Part shown: positions 32,812 through 44,080 of the stretch, piece by piece
Layout: every line of letters begins with the position of its first letter
Position numbering within the stretch: the stretch's first letter is position 1
Assembly: GCA_905221605.1 (NCBI GenBank)
Contig: CAJNDS010000446.1
Location: 1,722,904 to 1,786,903, forward strand
Direction of reading: 5' to 3'
DNA from: Symbiodinium natans
Lineage: Eukaryota > Sar > Dinophyceae > Suessiales > Symbiodiniaceae
Length of the DNA: 64,000 nucleotides
The notes under the pieces: generated by a model
The model's input: only the letters and a program-made list of their open reading frames with translations
Database searches by the model: none
Told to the model about the DNA's origin: nothing
Position numbers and translations under genes: made by a program

Positions 32812-35800
32812 AGTTTGACCGCGCCTGCTATGGCTGCTATGGGTTGAGGGCGCGGACGGGTTTGAGAGAATTTGAGCACGAGGTGGACAACGCTCCACAC
32901 CTCAGCTGTGTCAGAGGAAATGGGGGTTTACGAAATTTCCGGACCCTCAATCTGGATCCCCAAATAGTGAGATTCCCTCATAAAAAGGATCCCAATCAGG
33001 TAGAATTTCGGAAGCCCCCAAAGAAGTCCGAATTTTTAGGATTGCGCTTGGTAGCCCAGTGGCACCTTTTTGCCATTCTTGCTGGTTCAATGTTCCCTCA
33101 TTCAGCGAATCGACAGAGTTGCCTTATTTCATCCCTCTAGACAACTCTGAAACCTACACCCTTAACCCTCAACCCTAAACCCGAAAACCCGAAACCCTGA
33201 AGCCCTGAAACCTTGGGTCCCAAAACCCCAGCTGACATCGAGAACGCTTCCGGCGCACATATGTTGGGGTTTCGAGATGTGCGAATTTGAAGGTTGGGTA
33301 ACCCTAAGCCCTAAACCCTAAACCCTAAGCCCTACACCGTAAAGCCGAACCCTGGTACGGTTTACGGCTTTTCTTAGGGGGTCTCATCCCATGACTGCAA
33401 AAAGTGGCACGCGATCAGGGGCATCGGCTCTTAGTAGTGAATTCGGTCAGATACTCATATATGTAAATTATCTCTATATACATAAGTAAATAGATAAATA
33501 AATAGATGTATATATTTATATTGTAATTACGCATATGTGCATGCAAATATTTAAAACAGCCTTGCTACTCCTCAAAGGGATTCGGAAGGAACCTAATTCC
33601 CCCCCATCATTAGCTCGGTTGGACCCCTAAACCCTAAACCCTAAACCCCAAACCCGAAACCCTAAACCCCAAAACCCTAAACCCTAAACCCCAAACCCCA
33701 AACCCTAAACCCTAAACCCCCCCGCCCTGAGACCAGGACTCACCCACAGCCAAATACCATGCCCAGCTCTGGAACATCCCGGTGGCTGGGAGCTCGGGGT
33801 CTCCGGTTTCGTTCCTGATGTTGTGGGTTTAGGGTTTAGGGTTTGGGGTTTAGGGTTTGGGGTTTGGGGTTTAGGGTTTAGGGTTTGGGGTTTAGGGGTT
33901 TAGGGTTTAGGGTTTGGGGTTTGGGGTTTGGGGTTTGGGGTTTGTTTTTCTTTGAGTTTGTCCCTGACACTTCCCCAAGGTAATTACTTCAATCCCTGCT
34001 CGGGCTCCCCGATTCCTTTTTCAGGGTTTAGGGTTTAGGGTTTAGGGTTTAGGGTTTAGGGTTTAGGGTTTAGGGTTTAGGGTTTAGGGTTTAAAGGGGT
34101 GTGAACCACAGGGCCGAGGTTTCAGGGTCTAGGGTTTAGGTTGGCAAGACACGCCCCAAACCCCCTTCATTCCTCCACGCCGTACTTCTTGGCCCCCCCG
34201 ACCCGAAGCCGGAACCTATGGACCTTCCCTAAACCCTACACCCTAAACCCTAAACCCTACACCCTACACCCTAAACCCTAAACCCTACACCCTAATTCTC
34301 TAAACGGAACATCGACAGCTTGTCCCATCCCTTCATCTTCAGCACGTTGAAATCGCATGAACTCCTACTTGGAGGTTCTTAAGGATCAGGATTTAACCCA
34401 ATTCTAACTGTACTTACAACCCAAATACAACCCCATACAACGGCTTATATGTGGAGTATAACTACACATACAATGGGTTGCTTAGTACCCTGAACCTCCA
34501 GGTAGATCATGGCTGCCCTATCCCTAAACCCTAAACCTATTGTTTGACCTGCTAATGTTTTCACATTACCATAATCAGAAATACATTGAAAACCAACCAA
34601 AAAACCAACCATCGCACAGTTTATATTCATGCATGCCCAACTCTAACTCAGTTCCACGCTTTAACAAAGTTGACCACACTTTTCAAACATTCTCATCTCA
34701 GTCATGATTGTTTTTGTTTGGTTGCAGTCTGGAGTTGGTCCCTAAACCCAAAACCCCAAGCCCTAAACCCTACAGCGCCCCCCAAACCCTCTACACCCTC
34801 GGCCCATGTCCAGGTGAAGCCCCCTGAGCCGGTGCTACCCTCGGTGGTGGCCTTCGGCCAAGGCTCGGGGATCTTTGAGCTTGTCAGTTTGGCTTTAGGG
34901 TTTAGGGTTCAGGGTTTAGGGTTTCGGGTTTAGGGTTTAGGGTTTAGGGTTTGGGGTTTGGGGTTTGGGGTTTAGGGTTTGTGGTGATCGAAGCTGTGAA
35001 GGTTGGGATGCAGACTAGCTTTCAGAGCTTCGTGAGATGCGAAGAGCAGCTGGGGCCTGAATGTCCCACGCCGTTTTGCAGGCGGCCAATCCACCCTCAC
35101 CTATTCCATTTCTGCACGCAAGCCAAATGCCTAAAGAATTCAGAATTCCTCTTCGTCCAAAGCCCTGGTTAGAGTCTGCGAGGGCTACACTAGGATTCCG
35201 CAACAAACGTGGTAGATTCCAGTAACAAAAAAGCACGCGCCTGGAGGTCAGGGGTGGGGTATATCGGGTTTAGGGTTTAGGGTTGCGGGCGAAAGACCTG
35301 GGTCGGCTTGCACCATCGAGGTCGAGGGGCTTGAGCGACGCACCTTTTGCGTTTACGGGTTTGAGGGTTTGGGGCCTGCAGCCCGAGCCCCTGAAGCTCA
35401 AAGCCCAAACCTTCGAACCATCAGACCTCCGACCTTAAAAATGGCAAGGAGCTCAGTTTCAACCCTAGAGCTGCCAGTTGAGGGTTTAGGGTTTATAGGG
35501 CTTAGGGCTGCTTTAACACGGAAGCTTCTCGTGCTGCTTTCTAGCCCCCCCAACAAGACTGCCAATCCTCCCAGAAAAGCTCCAAACCCCAAACCCGACC
35601 CTAAACCCCAAACCCCAAACCCTAAACCCAAACCCTAAACCCCAAACCCCCAAACCCTGAACCCTTTTTTTGAGAACCCCTGCTCAAGATGCCCTAAGCC
35701 ATCACGACCTGAAGCCCTCCAGTCATGCGTTCCCCTACTACCCCTCTATACTACCCCCCCTAGGCCCCCGCCATAATCAAGAGCTGCAGTTTAGGGTTTA

Positions 35801-35970
35801 GGGTTTAGGGTTGAGGGTTTAGGGTTTAGGGTTTAGGGTTTAGGTTTAGGGGTTAGTGTTTAGGGTTTAGAGGTGGGTTAGTATAGGGGGGGGGGGGCAT
35901 AGGGAAACCCATGAGAAGCCCTCCAGATGGCGACGGCAACCTCAAGGACTCTGGTTTGGCTGCCGGGGAA
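32812..35970 (+). CDS. Gene block 10: unknown split gene, cysteine-containing
   Basis: Product not recognised. Exons: 32812-32842 (FDRACYGCYG), 32867-32925 (EFEHEVDNAPHLSCVRGNG), 33232-33262, 33378-33433, 33578-33617, 33750-33781, 34319-34374 (LSHPFIFSTLKSHELLLG), 34814-34882 (VVAFGQGSGIFEL), 35014-about 35155 (RCEEQLGPECPTPFCRRP), 35321-35350, 35382-about 35435, 35927-35970. From 32812 to 33781 the phases agree at every junction, with the caveat that 32843-32866 as an intron would be only 24 bp and may instead be coding. A family G element is the intron after 34374. Start and stop not fixed. Confidence 0.5.
33047..33135 (+). mobile_element. Family A partial copy
   Basis: Left arm TTGGTAGCCCAGTGGCACC and GGTTCAATGTTCCC are clear; the right arm is degraded. 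Further partial copies: 24026-24120, 28797-28857 and 45721-45855. The last is interrupted by a TTTAGGG tract at 45767-45800 between the CCCTTTTTTT and GGTTCCC segments. Confidence 0.5.
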
Positions 35971-36101
35971 GTAGCGGTTGGCACGAAAGAATGGATAAGG
36001 TTTAGGGTTTAGGGTTGAGGGTTGAGGGTTGAGGGTTGAGGGTTTAGGGTTTAGGGTTTAGGGTTTAGGGTTTAGGGTTTAGGGTTTAGGGTTTAGGGTT
36101 T
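33625..36101. repeat. Telomere-type tracts 33.6-36.1 kb
   Basis: C-rich 33625-33722, 34226-34293, 35584-35665. G-rich 33827-33945 (TTTGGGG and TTTAGGG), 34023-34094, 34886-34982, 35788-35870, 35998-36101 (starts with TTGAGGG units). Confidence 0.9.
34375..34501 (+). mobile_element. Family G introner-like element acting as intron
   Basis: Starts GTTCTTAAGG right after exon 34319-34374 and ends CCCTGAACCTCCAG. Family ends: ACTTGGAGGTTCATGGTACT and its complement. The inner TAACCCAATT-TAACTGTACTTA segment recurs at 62740. Confidence 0.7.
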
Positions 36102-36560
36102 CGTTTCTGAGCTTGCTTCGCGTGCGGGAGTTTGTTTTTGAAAAATGCTTACCCCGACTGTGCCTGTTTTTTTTTGAATTTGTTTTGTTAGTTTTTTTTA
36201 GTTTTTTGTTCAGACTTGTTTCAGTTGTGTTTGAACTGTTTTGAGTTTGTGTTGAGCAGGGAGAAGAGCGAAGAGCGAAGAGAGCCAAGAGAAGAGAAGA
36301 GACAAGCGATGTGAAAGAGAAGCTCTTGTGAGATTTGTAGTTGCTTTGAGTTTTACTGAGTTTTCTTTTATAGTTTTACTCGAACTTGTTTAGTTTGCAG
36401 AGTTATTTTAAGAGTGACAATATGGAGAGGCGAGAAGAGAGAGCAAATAGAAGAAACACCCCAGAGAGAAGAAGCAAGAGAGAAGATATAGGAAGAAAAC
36501 AAGCGGAGAGAAGAGAGAACAGAGAAGCGAGAAGAGAGAAGAGAGAAGACTTAAGGTTTC
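36102..36560. other. T-rich then AG-rich low-complexity stretch
   Basis: T-rich 36160-36260 followed by GAGAAGAGCGAAGAG-type purine repeats to 36550. The K/R/E-rich frame here is a product of composition. Confidence 0.6.
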
Positions 36561-36749
36561 GGGTTTAGGGTTTTCGGAACTTCTTCTTGGGGGCCTTTCG
36601 CAGTTAGGGGTTTTGGGTTCAGGCTTTGTCCTAAGCCCTCAACCCAAAAGCCTAAACCCCAAACCCTAAACCTCAAACCCTAAACCCTGAACCCTAAACC
36701 CTACATGTAGGGTTTGTAGGATTTGTTCAGGGTGACCAGGTGATTGCAG

Positions 36750-39700
36750 GCTTCGTCCTATGAGTTCTCGCAGGCGCAACAGATCACTTGGGGAGAGCAC
36801 TTCTCACGCCAAGACCGTTAGCTTCAAACCCTAAAGGCCCTAAACCCTAAACCCTAAACCCTAAACTTCCTCTGGCTTTTGCATAGGTTGTTTCCCTTGA
36901 GGGTTCAGAGGCCGCCTTGGAGCTTAAGGTTCAGAGGCCCCGTCTTAGCCAAGAAGTTCCCGCTTGGAAGCCCTTTTCACTCAGCAAGTAGGGTTTAGGG
37001 TTTAGGGTTTAGGGTTTAGGGTTTAGGGTTCAGGGTTCAGGGTTCAGGGTTCAGGGTTCAGGTTTCAGGGTTTTAAGTCAAGAAGGGCTTCCGAAGCAAC
37101 CGCGGAGGAGGAGCGAGATCTGCCGACCAGGCTGGAGAAGGCCACATGCGAACGTTGTACAAGGGTTATAGGCTTTAGGGTTTAGGGTTTAGGGTTTTAG
37201 GTTTTGGGTGTTGGGTTTAGGGTTTCGGGTTTCGGGTTCAGGGTTTAGGGTTTAGGGTTTACGGTTTAGGCTTGCTTGGTAGCCCAGTGGTACGCTTAAC
37301 CCCTTTGTTTTTGGGTTCCGGGTTCCCTTATGACGTAACCAACCCCCAAAGCAGGTTTAGGGTTTAGGGTTTTGGGTTTTGGGTTTAGGGTTATAATATG
37401 GTTACTTGGCTACCAAGACCTAGCCATCTAGGGCCCTAGGGCTGACGCTGCCACCAAACACCGCAAAACCCTAAACCCCAAACCCTAAACCCTAAACTCT
37501 AAACCCCACACCCCAAACCCCAAACCCTAAACCCCAAACCCTAAACCCTAAACCCTAAACCCTAAACCCTAAACATTAAACCCTAAACCCTAAACCCTAA
37601 ACCCTAAACCCTAAACCCTAAACCCTAAACCCTAAACCCTAAACCCTAAACCCTAAACCCTAAACCCCAACAACAGCTGGCCTCAAGCTTGCTTGGCGTG
37701 AAACATATCGGGCTTGGGTGCTGGGTTACTTGGTAGCTGAATGAGTACACTTGACACTTTCTTTGGGATACTATAATCCCCCATAGAAGTGAAAGTGTAC
37801 ACTTTATGGGGCTTATGAACTCAGCAAATAGGGTTATAAGGCTTTGTGATTTGAGCTGAATTCTTAAGATGCCGGCTGGGCGCATTTGCGTGATGAAACA
37901 AAGAAGCAACACGATAAACCTAGTAAGGACGTGTATTTGTACGGTGAGCATATCACATTATACAAAGTATAATACAAATGTGTGTGTGTATATATATATA
38001 GCTGCCGAATAAAGGCAAACTTTACGCCACGAAAACCCTGCATGCTGGACAGTCTCAGAGCCCCCCCAACCCTAAGACCTATTTGGAGGACTGTTGGTTA
38101 GGGTTTTGTGCTTTTCTGGCCAAAGCCTGGCTGGCCGACGTTGTTTGTTGTTTTTTTGGTTTGTTGGGGGTGGGTGGGGGGGGAGGGCGGAGGTTCTAGA
38201 CCTAAAGTGCAAAAGCCTTGCCGTTGTCCACACCCGAAATCCCCTAAAGCCCTAAACCCGAAACTGACTTGTAGTGGTTTGGGGTTATCACCCTAAGCCC
38301 TACAAGCCTTTAGCCCGCCTTAAGCCTTACACGCCCTATAAGCGCTAGAAGCCCTACAATGAGCTAGAAGCCCTAAACGCCCTAAACCCTAAACCCCCTA
38401 AAGCCCTTTCAAGCGTTTCAAGCTTCTGCCACCAGGCACAGGTGGCTGTGCTCGCCGCACAGGAGGCCTTAGACAGACGGCTGGATGAGGCGCGTCATCT
38501 AGCAGGGTTTAAGGTTCAGGGTTTAGGGCTTAGGGCTTAGGGTTTAGGGCTACAAGTAGGGGCCCCCTAGTTGTAAATAGGGTGATACGGGCCCTTAATC
38601 GGTTATAAGTCCTACTATTGGTTATCATTCCCTTACCTAAAGTAGGTATAGTAAGGGCGCCCCTACTTGTAGGGGTTTGGGGTTTGCAGCGTTATAGGAC
38701 GTAGTTATAAGGTTTGTGGGAGTGTTGGCTGTATAGGGTGTTAAAGGTTATAGGATACAGGGTTTGTAGAGTTCACAGGGTGCATAGGGATTGTGAGGTT
38801 TTAGAGGGTTAATCACGGTTTATAGGGCTTTGAGGTCTAGGTCTTCTTGGAAAGACAACAAACATGTTCACGCATGGTCGCACAGACAGAGCAGACGCCC
38901 ATGGCACCGTATCATCAGGGTTTAGGGTTTAGGGTTTAGGGTGCTCCAGTAGCCAGGCAGGCCCTTGACGAAGGCAAGAGACAAGACCAGAGTAACAGAA
39001 GCCGCTGAATGCAAAAAACCTCTCAAGCCTAACTTAGGGTTTAGGGTTTAGGGTTCTGACGGTCCAGCTCCGTGACTGCACTGCACTGGTGTGACAATGC
39101 CAAATTCCCAAAGCTTCCCAACACCCCAAACCCGATTGTTGTCAAGTTTTTTGGGTTTAGGGTTTGGGGTTTAGGGTTTAGGGTTTAGGGTTTAGGGTTT
39201 AGGGTTTAGGGAGAACTTGAGGGATCCACAAGCCTTCAGCTGCTTCGTCGACAGGATTGGCTTCAAAGTTCTTCACAATCCCCCAAATCGCAGCAGGTTC
39301 GCCGGGCTTCCTTTTACCAGGAGCAGGCCGCTGGGACACCCTTGGGCCATTAGGGGTTTCGGGTTCAGGGTTCAGGGTTTAGGGTTTAGGGTTTAGGGTT
39401 GAGGGTTGAGGGTTTAGGGTTTAGGGTTTAGGGTTTAGGGTTTAGGTTTAGGGTTTCAAGAGTTCAGGGTACAGGCCTTTGGGTGGTTTACGGATCAAGT
39501 TTGGGCTCTACACCATACCCTTACCTGGGACCCTCTTTGCCTACACTTTTATGGGTCATACCTACTGATTAAGGGTAATGACTTCTAGACTGTAGGTAAA
39601 TAGAGTCCCACGAAAATCACCCCCCCCCCCCCTCAACCGCAAGAATCACCCCAAACCTGACAAGCCTCACACGCCCCAAAGTCACAGCATCAGGGGCTAC

Positions 39701-40920
39701 GGTCAGGTCTTATGGACACGTCACGTGCGCAGCGGTAGCTTCGGGTGCTCTAAGCCCACCAACTCGACAAACCCACCCCAACCCGAAACCCCAAACTCCC
39801 AACCCTAAACCCTAAACCCTAAACCCTGAACCCTAAACCCTAAACCCTAAACCCCAGGCCCTGAACCCTAACTCCAAGTACCGTGAACACTCCGACGACC
39901 ACTTGGGATCTGTGCACCCTGAAGTTGAGGCCCCCCGCACCCCGCTCCCGAAACCCCAAAAAACTTAAACCCTCAACCTGTGCAGGGATGGGGGAGGGGG
40001 GAGGGTGATTTAGGGTTTAGGGTTTAGGGTTTAGGGTTTAAGGTTTAGGGTTTAGGGGTTAGGGTTTAGGGTTTAGGTCTTGTTGTAGTTGGAGCACGGC
40101 AAGTTGGGTGATCCAGGGGTCTCCTTGAAGCTCGAGAGAGGACACCGAAGGCGAGGCAGCGGCAAGGAGCAGGTCCAGAGCTGGAAAGGGCCCAACGACA
40201 GGTTTAGGGTTGAGGGTTTAGGGTTTAGGGTTTAGGGTTTAGGGTTTAGGGTGTAGGGTGTAGGGTGTAGGGTTTAGGGTTTAGGGTTTAGGGTGTGGGG
40301 TTCAGTCCCAGCATGGGAGGAAGAGAGCACCGCGCCCTGTGCAAAGAAAGACTCTCTTGCACCATCAGGGGTTTAGGGTTTTGGGTTTAGGGTTTAGGGT
40401 TTAGGGTTTAGGGTTTAGGGTTTAGGGTTTAGGGTTTAGGGTTCCATGCTTGCGGTGGCAAGTCTTCCACACGTTGCAGTTGCTGCTGGTGCATGCTGTG
40501 GGGTTGCAGCTCCGGACGACATCAGTGGCGAGGCCATGCTCTGTTGGACTCTTCGAGCTCCCCTGAGGATCCATGTACCTATATAGTAGATACTTGGGCC
40601 CTAAAGCTACGATATAGGAACCCCTTTTTTAAGGCCCAAATATGTGCTATGTAGGAACCCCTTTTTTTAAGGCCCAAGTATGTACTATATAGGAACCCCT
40701 TTTTTAAGGCCCAAATATGTACTATATAGGAACCCCTTTTTTAAGGCCCAAATATGTACTATATAGGAACCCCTTTTTTAAGGCCCCAAGTATGTACTAT
40801 ATAGGTACATGGATCCTTCGGGCTACCTGCAGAAGTTGGCGACGCGTTGTTGACAAAAACAAGCCGAAGCTGTTGGAGCAGATTCGTTTTGCAGATGCCT
40901 TTTCGGAAGCTTTCCACTAA
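36750..40920 (+). CDS. Gene block 11: unknown split gene with 3' end
   Basis: Product not recognised. Exons: 36750-36816 (FSQAQQITWGEHFSRQD), 36909-36987, 37086-37153 (ATAEEERDLPTRLEKATCE), 37677-37732 (WRETYRAWVLGYL), 37869-37889, 38436-38506 (LAAQEALDRRLDEARHLAG), 38890-38919, 38957-38991, 39240-39267, 39688-39719, 39879-39911, 40089-40201, 40312-40338, 40480-40497, 40510-40574 (DDISGEAMLCWTLRAP), 40833-40920 (NKPKLLEQIRFADAFSEAF then TAA). Phases agree from 36750 to 37889 and from 38436 to 38991. Residues are rich in E, R, A and L, suggesting helices. After the TAA come A-rich runs (40939-40964), plausible as a 3' UTR. A family E element lies in the intron 37733-37868. The frame linking 40574 to 40833 is unresolved. 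Confidence 0.55.
37275..37417 (+). mobile_element. Family A element carrying a TTTAGGG insert
   Basis: Left arm TTGGTAGCCCAGTGGTACGC and right arm ATGGTTACTTGGCTACCAAG are well preserved. Between AACCCCCAAAGCA and TTATAATATGG, where other copies have GGGTACCC, lies a tract of about five TTTAGGG/TTTTGGG units (37354-37391), opposite in orientation to the insert at 25911. Confidence 0.7.
37733..37829 (+). mobile_element. Family E element following exon 37677-37732
   Basis: Begins GTAGCTGAATGAGTACACT at the donor and ends GGGGCTTATGAACTCAG. Other copies: 6569-6669 (GAGCTGAATGAGTACACTTT to GAAGTCAGCAAG) and 10049-10148 (GTAGCTGGGTTGGGCACAC to GTGTGAACTCAG). The middle GGATACTATAATC-CCATAGAA-TGAAAGTGTACACT is conserved. 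Confidence 0.65.
38550..38672 (+). mobile_element. Family F element
   Basis: Left CTACAAGTAGGGGCCCCC, right GCGCCCCTACTTGTAG. Inner segments include GGGCCCTTAATCGG and TAGTATAGTAAGG-like sequence shared with other copies. It is embedded in a larger intron after exon 38436-38506. Confidence 0.7.
40567..40816 (+). mobile_element. Family J palindromic element with internal 37-bp array
   Basis: A perfect 22-bp inverted repeat starts GGATCCATGTACCTATATAG (40567-40588) and is matched at 40795-40816. Between the arms a 37-38-bp unit (TATAGGAACCCC, T6-7, AAGGCCCAAATATGTACTA) is repeated about five times. Exon 40510-40574 ends at GTACCT inside the left arm. Confidence 0.7.
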
Positions 40921-41166
40921 AACTCCCCTCTCAAACGTTAAAAAAAAGCTCTGTAAAAAAAACATGTTCTATACAAATCTCTCCATACGCATATGCCTCA
41001 CGCACCACGGCCGCCTGTCCGCTGTGGACCTTGTAGTTTGGCTGTTTTTTCGGCCGTTTGGGATGATACAGGAGGGCGTATTTTTTGCTTCCCTTTTTTT
41101 GTTTTTTTTGCTTCACTTTTTTTTCTGGGGTCCTCGTGTTCTCCAGTCTCAAGACAGGAAGCAAAC

Positions 41167-41178
41167 CAGAGAGAAGGA

Positions 41179-41226
<48 letters not shown>

Positions 41227-41227
41227 G

Positions 41228-41270
<43 letters not shown>

Positions 41271-41315
41271 AGAAGGAAAGAAGGAAAGCAGGACAAGAAA
41301 GAAAGAAAGCAAGAG

Positions 41316-41378
<63 letters not shown>

Positions 41379-41884
41379 GAGAAACATAGAAAGAAAGAAA
41401 GCAAGAAGGAAAGAAAGAACGAGAGAAAGAGAGAAAGAACGAAAGAAAGAAAGAAAGAACGAAAGAAAAGCAGGCAGAAAGACAGAAAGAAGAAAGAAAG
41501 AAAGAAAGAAATAAAAAAAGAAAGCAAGGAAGAAAGAACGAAAGAGAGAAAGAAAGAAATAAAGAAAGAAAGAAAGAGACAAAGAAAGAAAAGGAAGGAA
41601 AGAAAGAAGGAAAGCAAGACAAGAAAGAAAGAAAGAGAGAAAGAAAGAAAGAAAGAGAGAAGGAAAGAAAGAAAGAAAGAAAGAAAGGAAGACAGAAAGA
41701 AAGAAAGAAAGAGAGAAAGAAATAAAGAAAGAAAGAAAGAAAGGAAGAAAGAAAGAACGAGAGAAAGAGAGAAAGAAAGAAAGACAGAAGGAAAGAAAGA
41801 AAGAAAGAACGAGAAGCAGGCAGAAAGACAGAAAGAAGAAAGAAAGAACGAAAAAAAGACAGCAAGAAAGACAGAAAGGAAGAG

Positions 41885-41919
<35 letters not shown>

Positions 41920-42150
41920 AATAAAGAGAGAGAGAAAGAAAGAAACTACTACTACTACTACTAGAAAGAAAGAATGAAAGACGGCAAGAACAGAAAGGAG
42001 TAAAGAAAGGAGGCAAACAATAGGAAAGAAAGAACGAAAGAAAGTCAGCCAGAAAGAAAGCAAGAAGGAAACACAAACAACAGAAAGGAGTAAAGAAAGG
42101 AAGCCAACAATAGAGAAGGAAAGAATGAAAGAATGAAAGAAACGAACGTA
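41167..42150. repeat. (GAAA)n purine tract, about 980 bp
   Basis: GAAA tetranucleotides with sparse substitutions; ACT repeats at 41946-41961. Long open frames on both strands (K-E-R or F-L-S repeats) are composition artefacts. It follows the 3' end of block 11. Confidence 0.95.
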
Positions 42151-42189
42151 AGCCCTGAACCCCGAAGCCTTGAACCCCTGAACCCTAAA

Positions 42190-42796
42190 CCCGCTAATGT
42201 ATATTTATATATATATATATACGTTTATATATATATATATATATGACTAGATATACATATACATATAGATACATATTTCATGGACGACATACATGTAAGA
42301 AATATATGGTATGTATATATATATATACTCGATATATAGTCTACATAGTATACATATAGCGTTTATAGTATACATAAATATGATATATAGGAGATACTGT
42401 ACATACAGTATATATATATATAGTAGATATAGTATATCTGGTATACATAGTACAGACAACAAACAAAAAATATAAATATACATAGTATATATAAAGCATA
42501 ATATATATATATAATACATCATATATATATATATGTATATTATAGTAAATTTACTCTGCGTATGTCTATATATATATATACATATACACAAAGTATCTAG
42601 AATATATATAGTTTATATAAGATAAATATATATATATATATGTAGTATACTCTACTGGAGTAAAGTATAGTATAGTATACTAGACTATACTATACTATAG
42701 GACACAATACTGTACTGTACCGTACTGTACGACGATGACGAGGACGACGACTAGTACTACGACGAGTAGCAGTAGTACCACTACTACCACTGCTAC
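42190..42796. repeat. TA/GATA microsatellites, a TATAC palindrome and GAC/TAC triplets
   Basis: TA-rich to 42655; GTATAGTATAGTATAC followed by GACTATACTATACTATAG (hairpin-forming) at 42664-42700; then trinucleotide-like GACGACGA/TACTACCAC to 42796. Confidence 0.85.
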
Positions 42797-43748
42797 GGCT
42801 GCGCCCCCCCCCCAACCCCCCCGCTTTTTTTAGCCGTGCAAAGCTTGCTTCAAAGCATATGAAACTTTTTTTGAAACCCATCATGCACGCATTGTGTTTG
42901 CAAATGGGGGGGGCTGCGCCCCCCCCAACCCCCCCCGCTTTTTTAAGCCGTGCAAGCTTGCTTCAAAGCATATGAAACTTCTTTTTGAAACCCATCATGC
43001 AGGCATTGTGTTTGCAAATGGGGGGGGCTGCGCCCCCCCCAACCCCCCCGCTTTATTTAAGCCGTGCAAGCTTGCTTCAAAGCATATGAAACTTTTTTTT
43101 GAAACCCATCATGCAAGCATTGTGTTTGCAAATGGGGGGGGCTGCGCCCCCCCCAACCCCCCCGCTTTTTTTTAGCCGTGCAAAGCTTGCTGCAAAGCAT
43201 ATGAAACTTTTTTTTTGAAACCCATCATGCAAGCATTGTGTTTGCAAATGGGGGGGGGCTGCGCCCCCCCCAACCCCCCCGCTTTTTTTAAGCCATGCAA
43301 GCTTGCTGCAAAGCATATGAAACTTTTTTTGAAGCCCATCATGCAAGCATTGTGTTTGCAAATGGGGGGGGCTGCGCCCCCCCCAACCCCCCCGCTTCTT
43401 TTTAAGCCGTGCAAGCTTGCTTCAAAGCATATGAAACTTTTTTTGAAACCCATCATGCAAGCATTGTGTTTGCAAATGGGGGGGGCTGCGCCGCCCCCAA
43501 CCCCCCCCCTTTTTTTAAGCCGTGCAAGCTTGCTTCAAAGCATAACTTTTTTTGAAACCCATCATGCAAGCATTGTGTTTGCAAATGGGGGGGGCTGCGC
43601 CCCCCCCCCAACCCCCCCGCTTTTTGTTAAGCCGTGCAAGCTTGCTTCAAAGCATATGAAACTTTTTTGAAACCCATCATGCAAGCATTGTGTTTGCAAA
43701 TGGGGGGGGGGCCTAGCCCCCCCCCCCAACCCCCCCGCTTTTTTTTTT
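42797..43748. repeat. 114-118-bp satellite, about 8 copies, ending at the gap
   Basis: GGCTGCGCC recurs at 42797, 42912, 43026, 43140, 43257, 43370, 43484 and 43593. Each unit holds G7 CTGCG C7-8 (a G/C palindrome), AAGCTTGCTTCAAAGCATATG and CCCATCATGCAAGCATTGTG. Frames through it are open by chance of the unit. Confidence 0.9.
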
Positions 43749-43848
43749 NNNNNNNNNNNNNNNNNNNNNNNNNNNNNNNNNNNNNNNNNNNNNNNNNNNN
43801 NNNNNNNNNNNNNNNNNNNNNNNNNNNNNNNNNNNNNNNNNNNNNNNN
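43749..43848. other. Assembly gap of exactly 100 N
   Basis: One hundred Ns, a conventional placeholder for a gap of unknown size; it sits in satellite DNA. Confidence 0.98.
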
Positions 43849-44013
43849 GGCTCAAGAACGGTGCTGATAGACCAAAATGGCTCGAGAACGGTGCCGATGG
43901 ACCAAAAATGGCCCAAGAACGGTGCCCATAGACCAAAAATGGCTCACTAACGGTGCCCATAGACCAAAAATGGCTCAACAACGGTGCCGATTGACAAAAA
44001 AGTGCTCAACAAC
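43849..44013. repeat. 31-bp repeat, about 5 copies
   Basis: Units like GGCTCAAGAACGGTGCCGAT followed by AGACCAAAAAT, the first cut by the gap; followed by a G run. Confidence 0.9.
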
Positions 44014-44080
44014 GGGGGGGGGGGGGGGGGAGGTAAATGCACCAGAAACTAATAAGGTGTAAATCTATAAGGACAGAGAA

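Larger units (their letters stand above)
36634..40441. repeat. Telomere-type tracts 36.6-40.4 kb
   Basis: C-rich 36634-36705, 36835-36866, 37465-37671 (about 29 units), 39801-39860. G-rich 36988-37073 (TTTAGGG then TTCAGGG), 37177-37270, 38917-38942, 39030-39053, 39149-39211, 39354-39450, 40008-40078, 40200-40295, 40370-40441. Confidence 0.9.

Noticed and set aside
41085-42076. Long open frames (up to about 380 codons) on both strands across the GAAA tract
   Set aside because: They consist of K-E-R or F-L-S repeats produced by a tetranucleotide repeat and are open in several frames; no flanking coding signal.
42797-43748. CRISPR-like array
   Set aside because: Adjacent units are near-identical over their whole length with no unique spacers, and the context is eukaryotic.
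43562-43981. Frames spanning the N gap
   Set aside because: Continuity across 100 placeholder Ns is meaningless.
43849-44013. GGCTCAAG in the 31-bp repeat, similar to the end of the dinoflagellate spliced leader
   Set aside because: Only about 9 bases match; the upstream CCATTTT part is not in the right place, and the unit is a plain tandem repeat.
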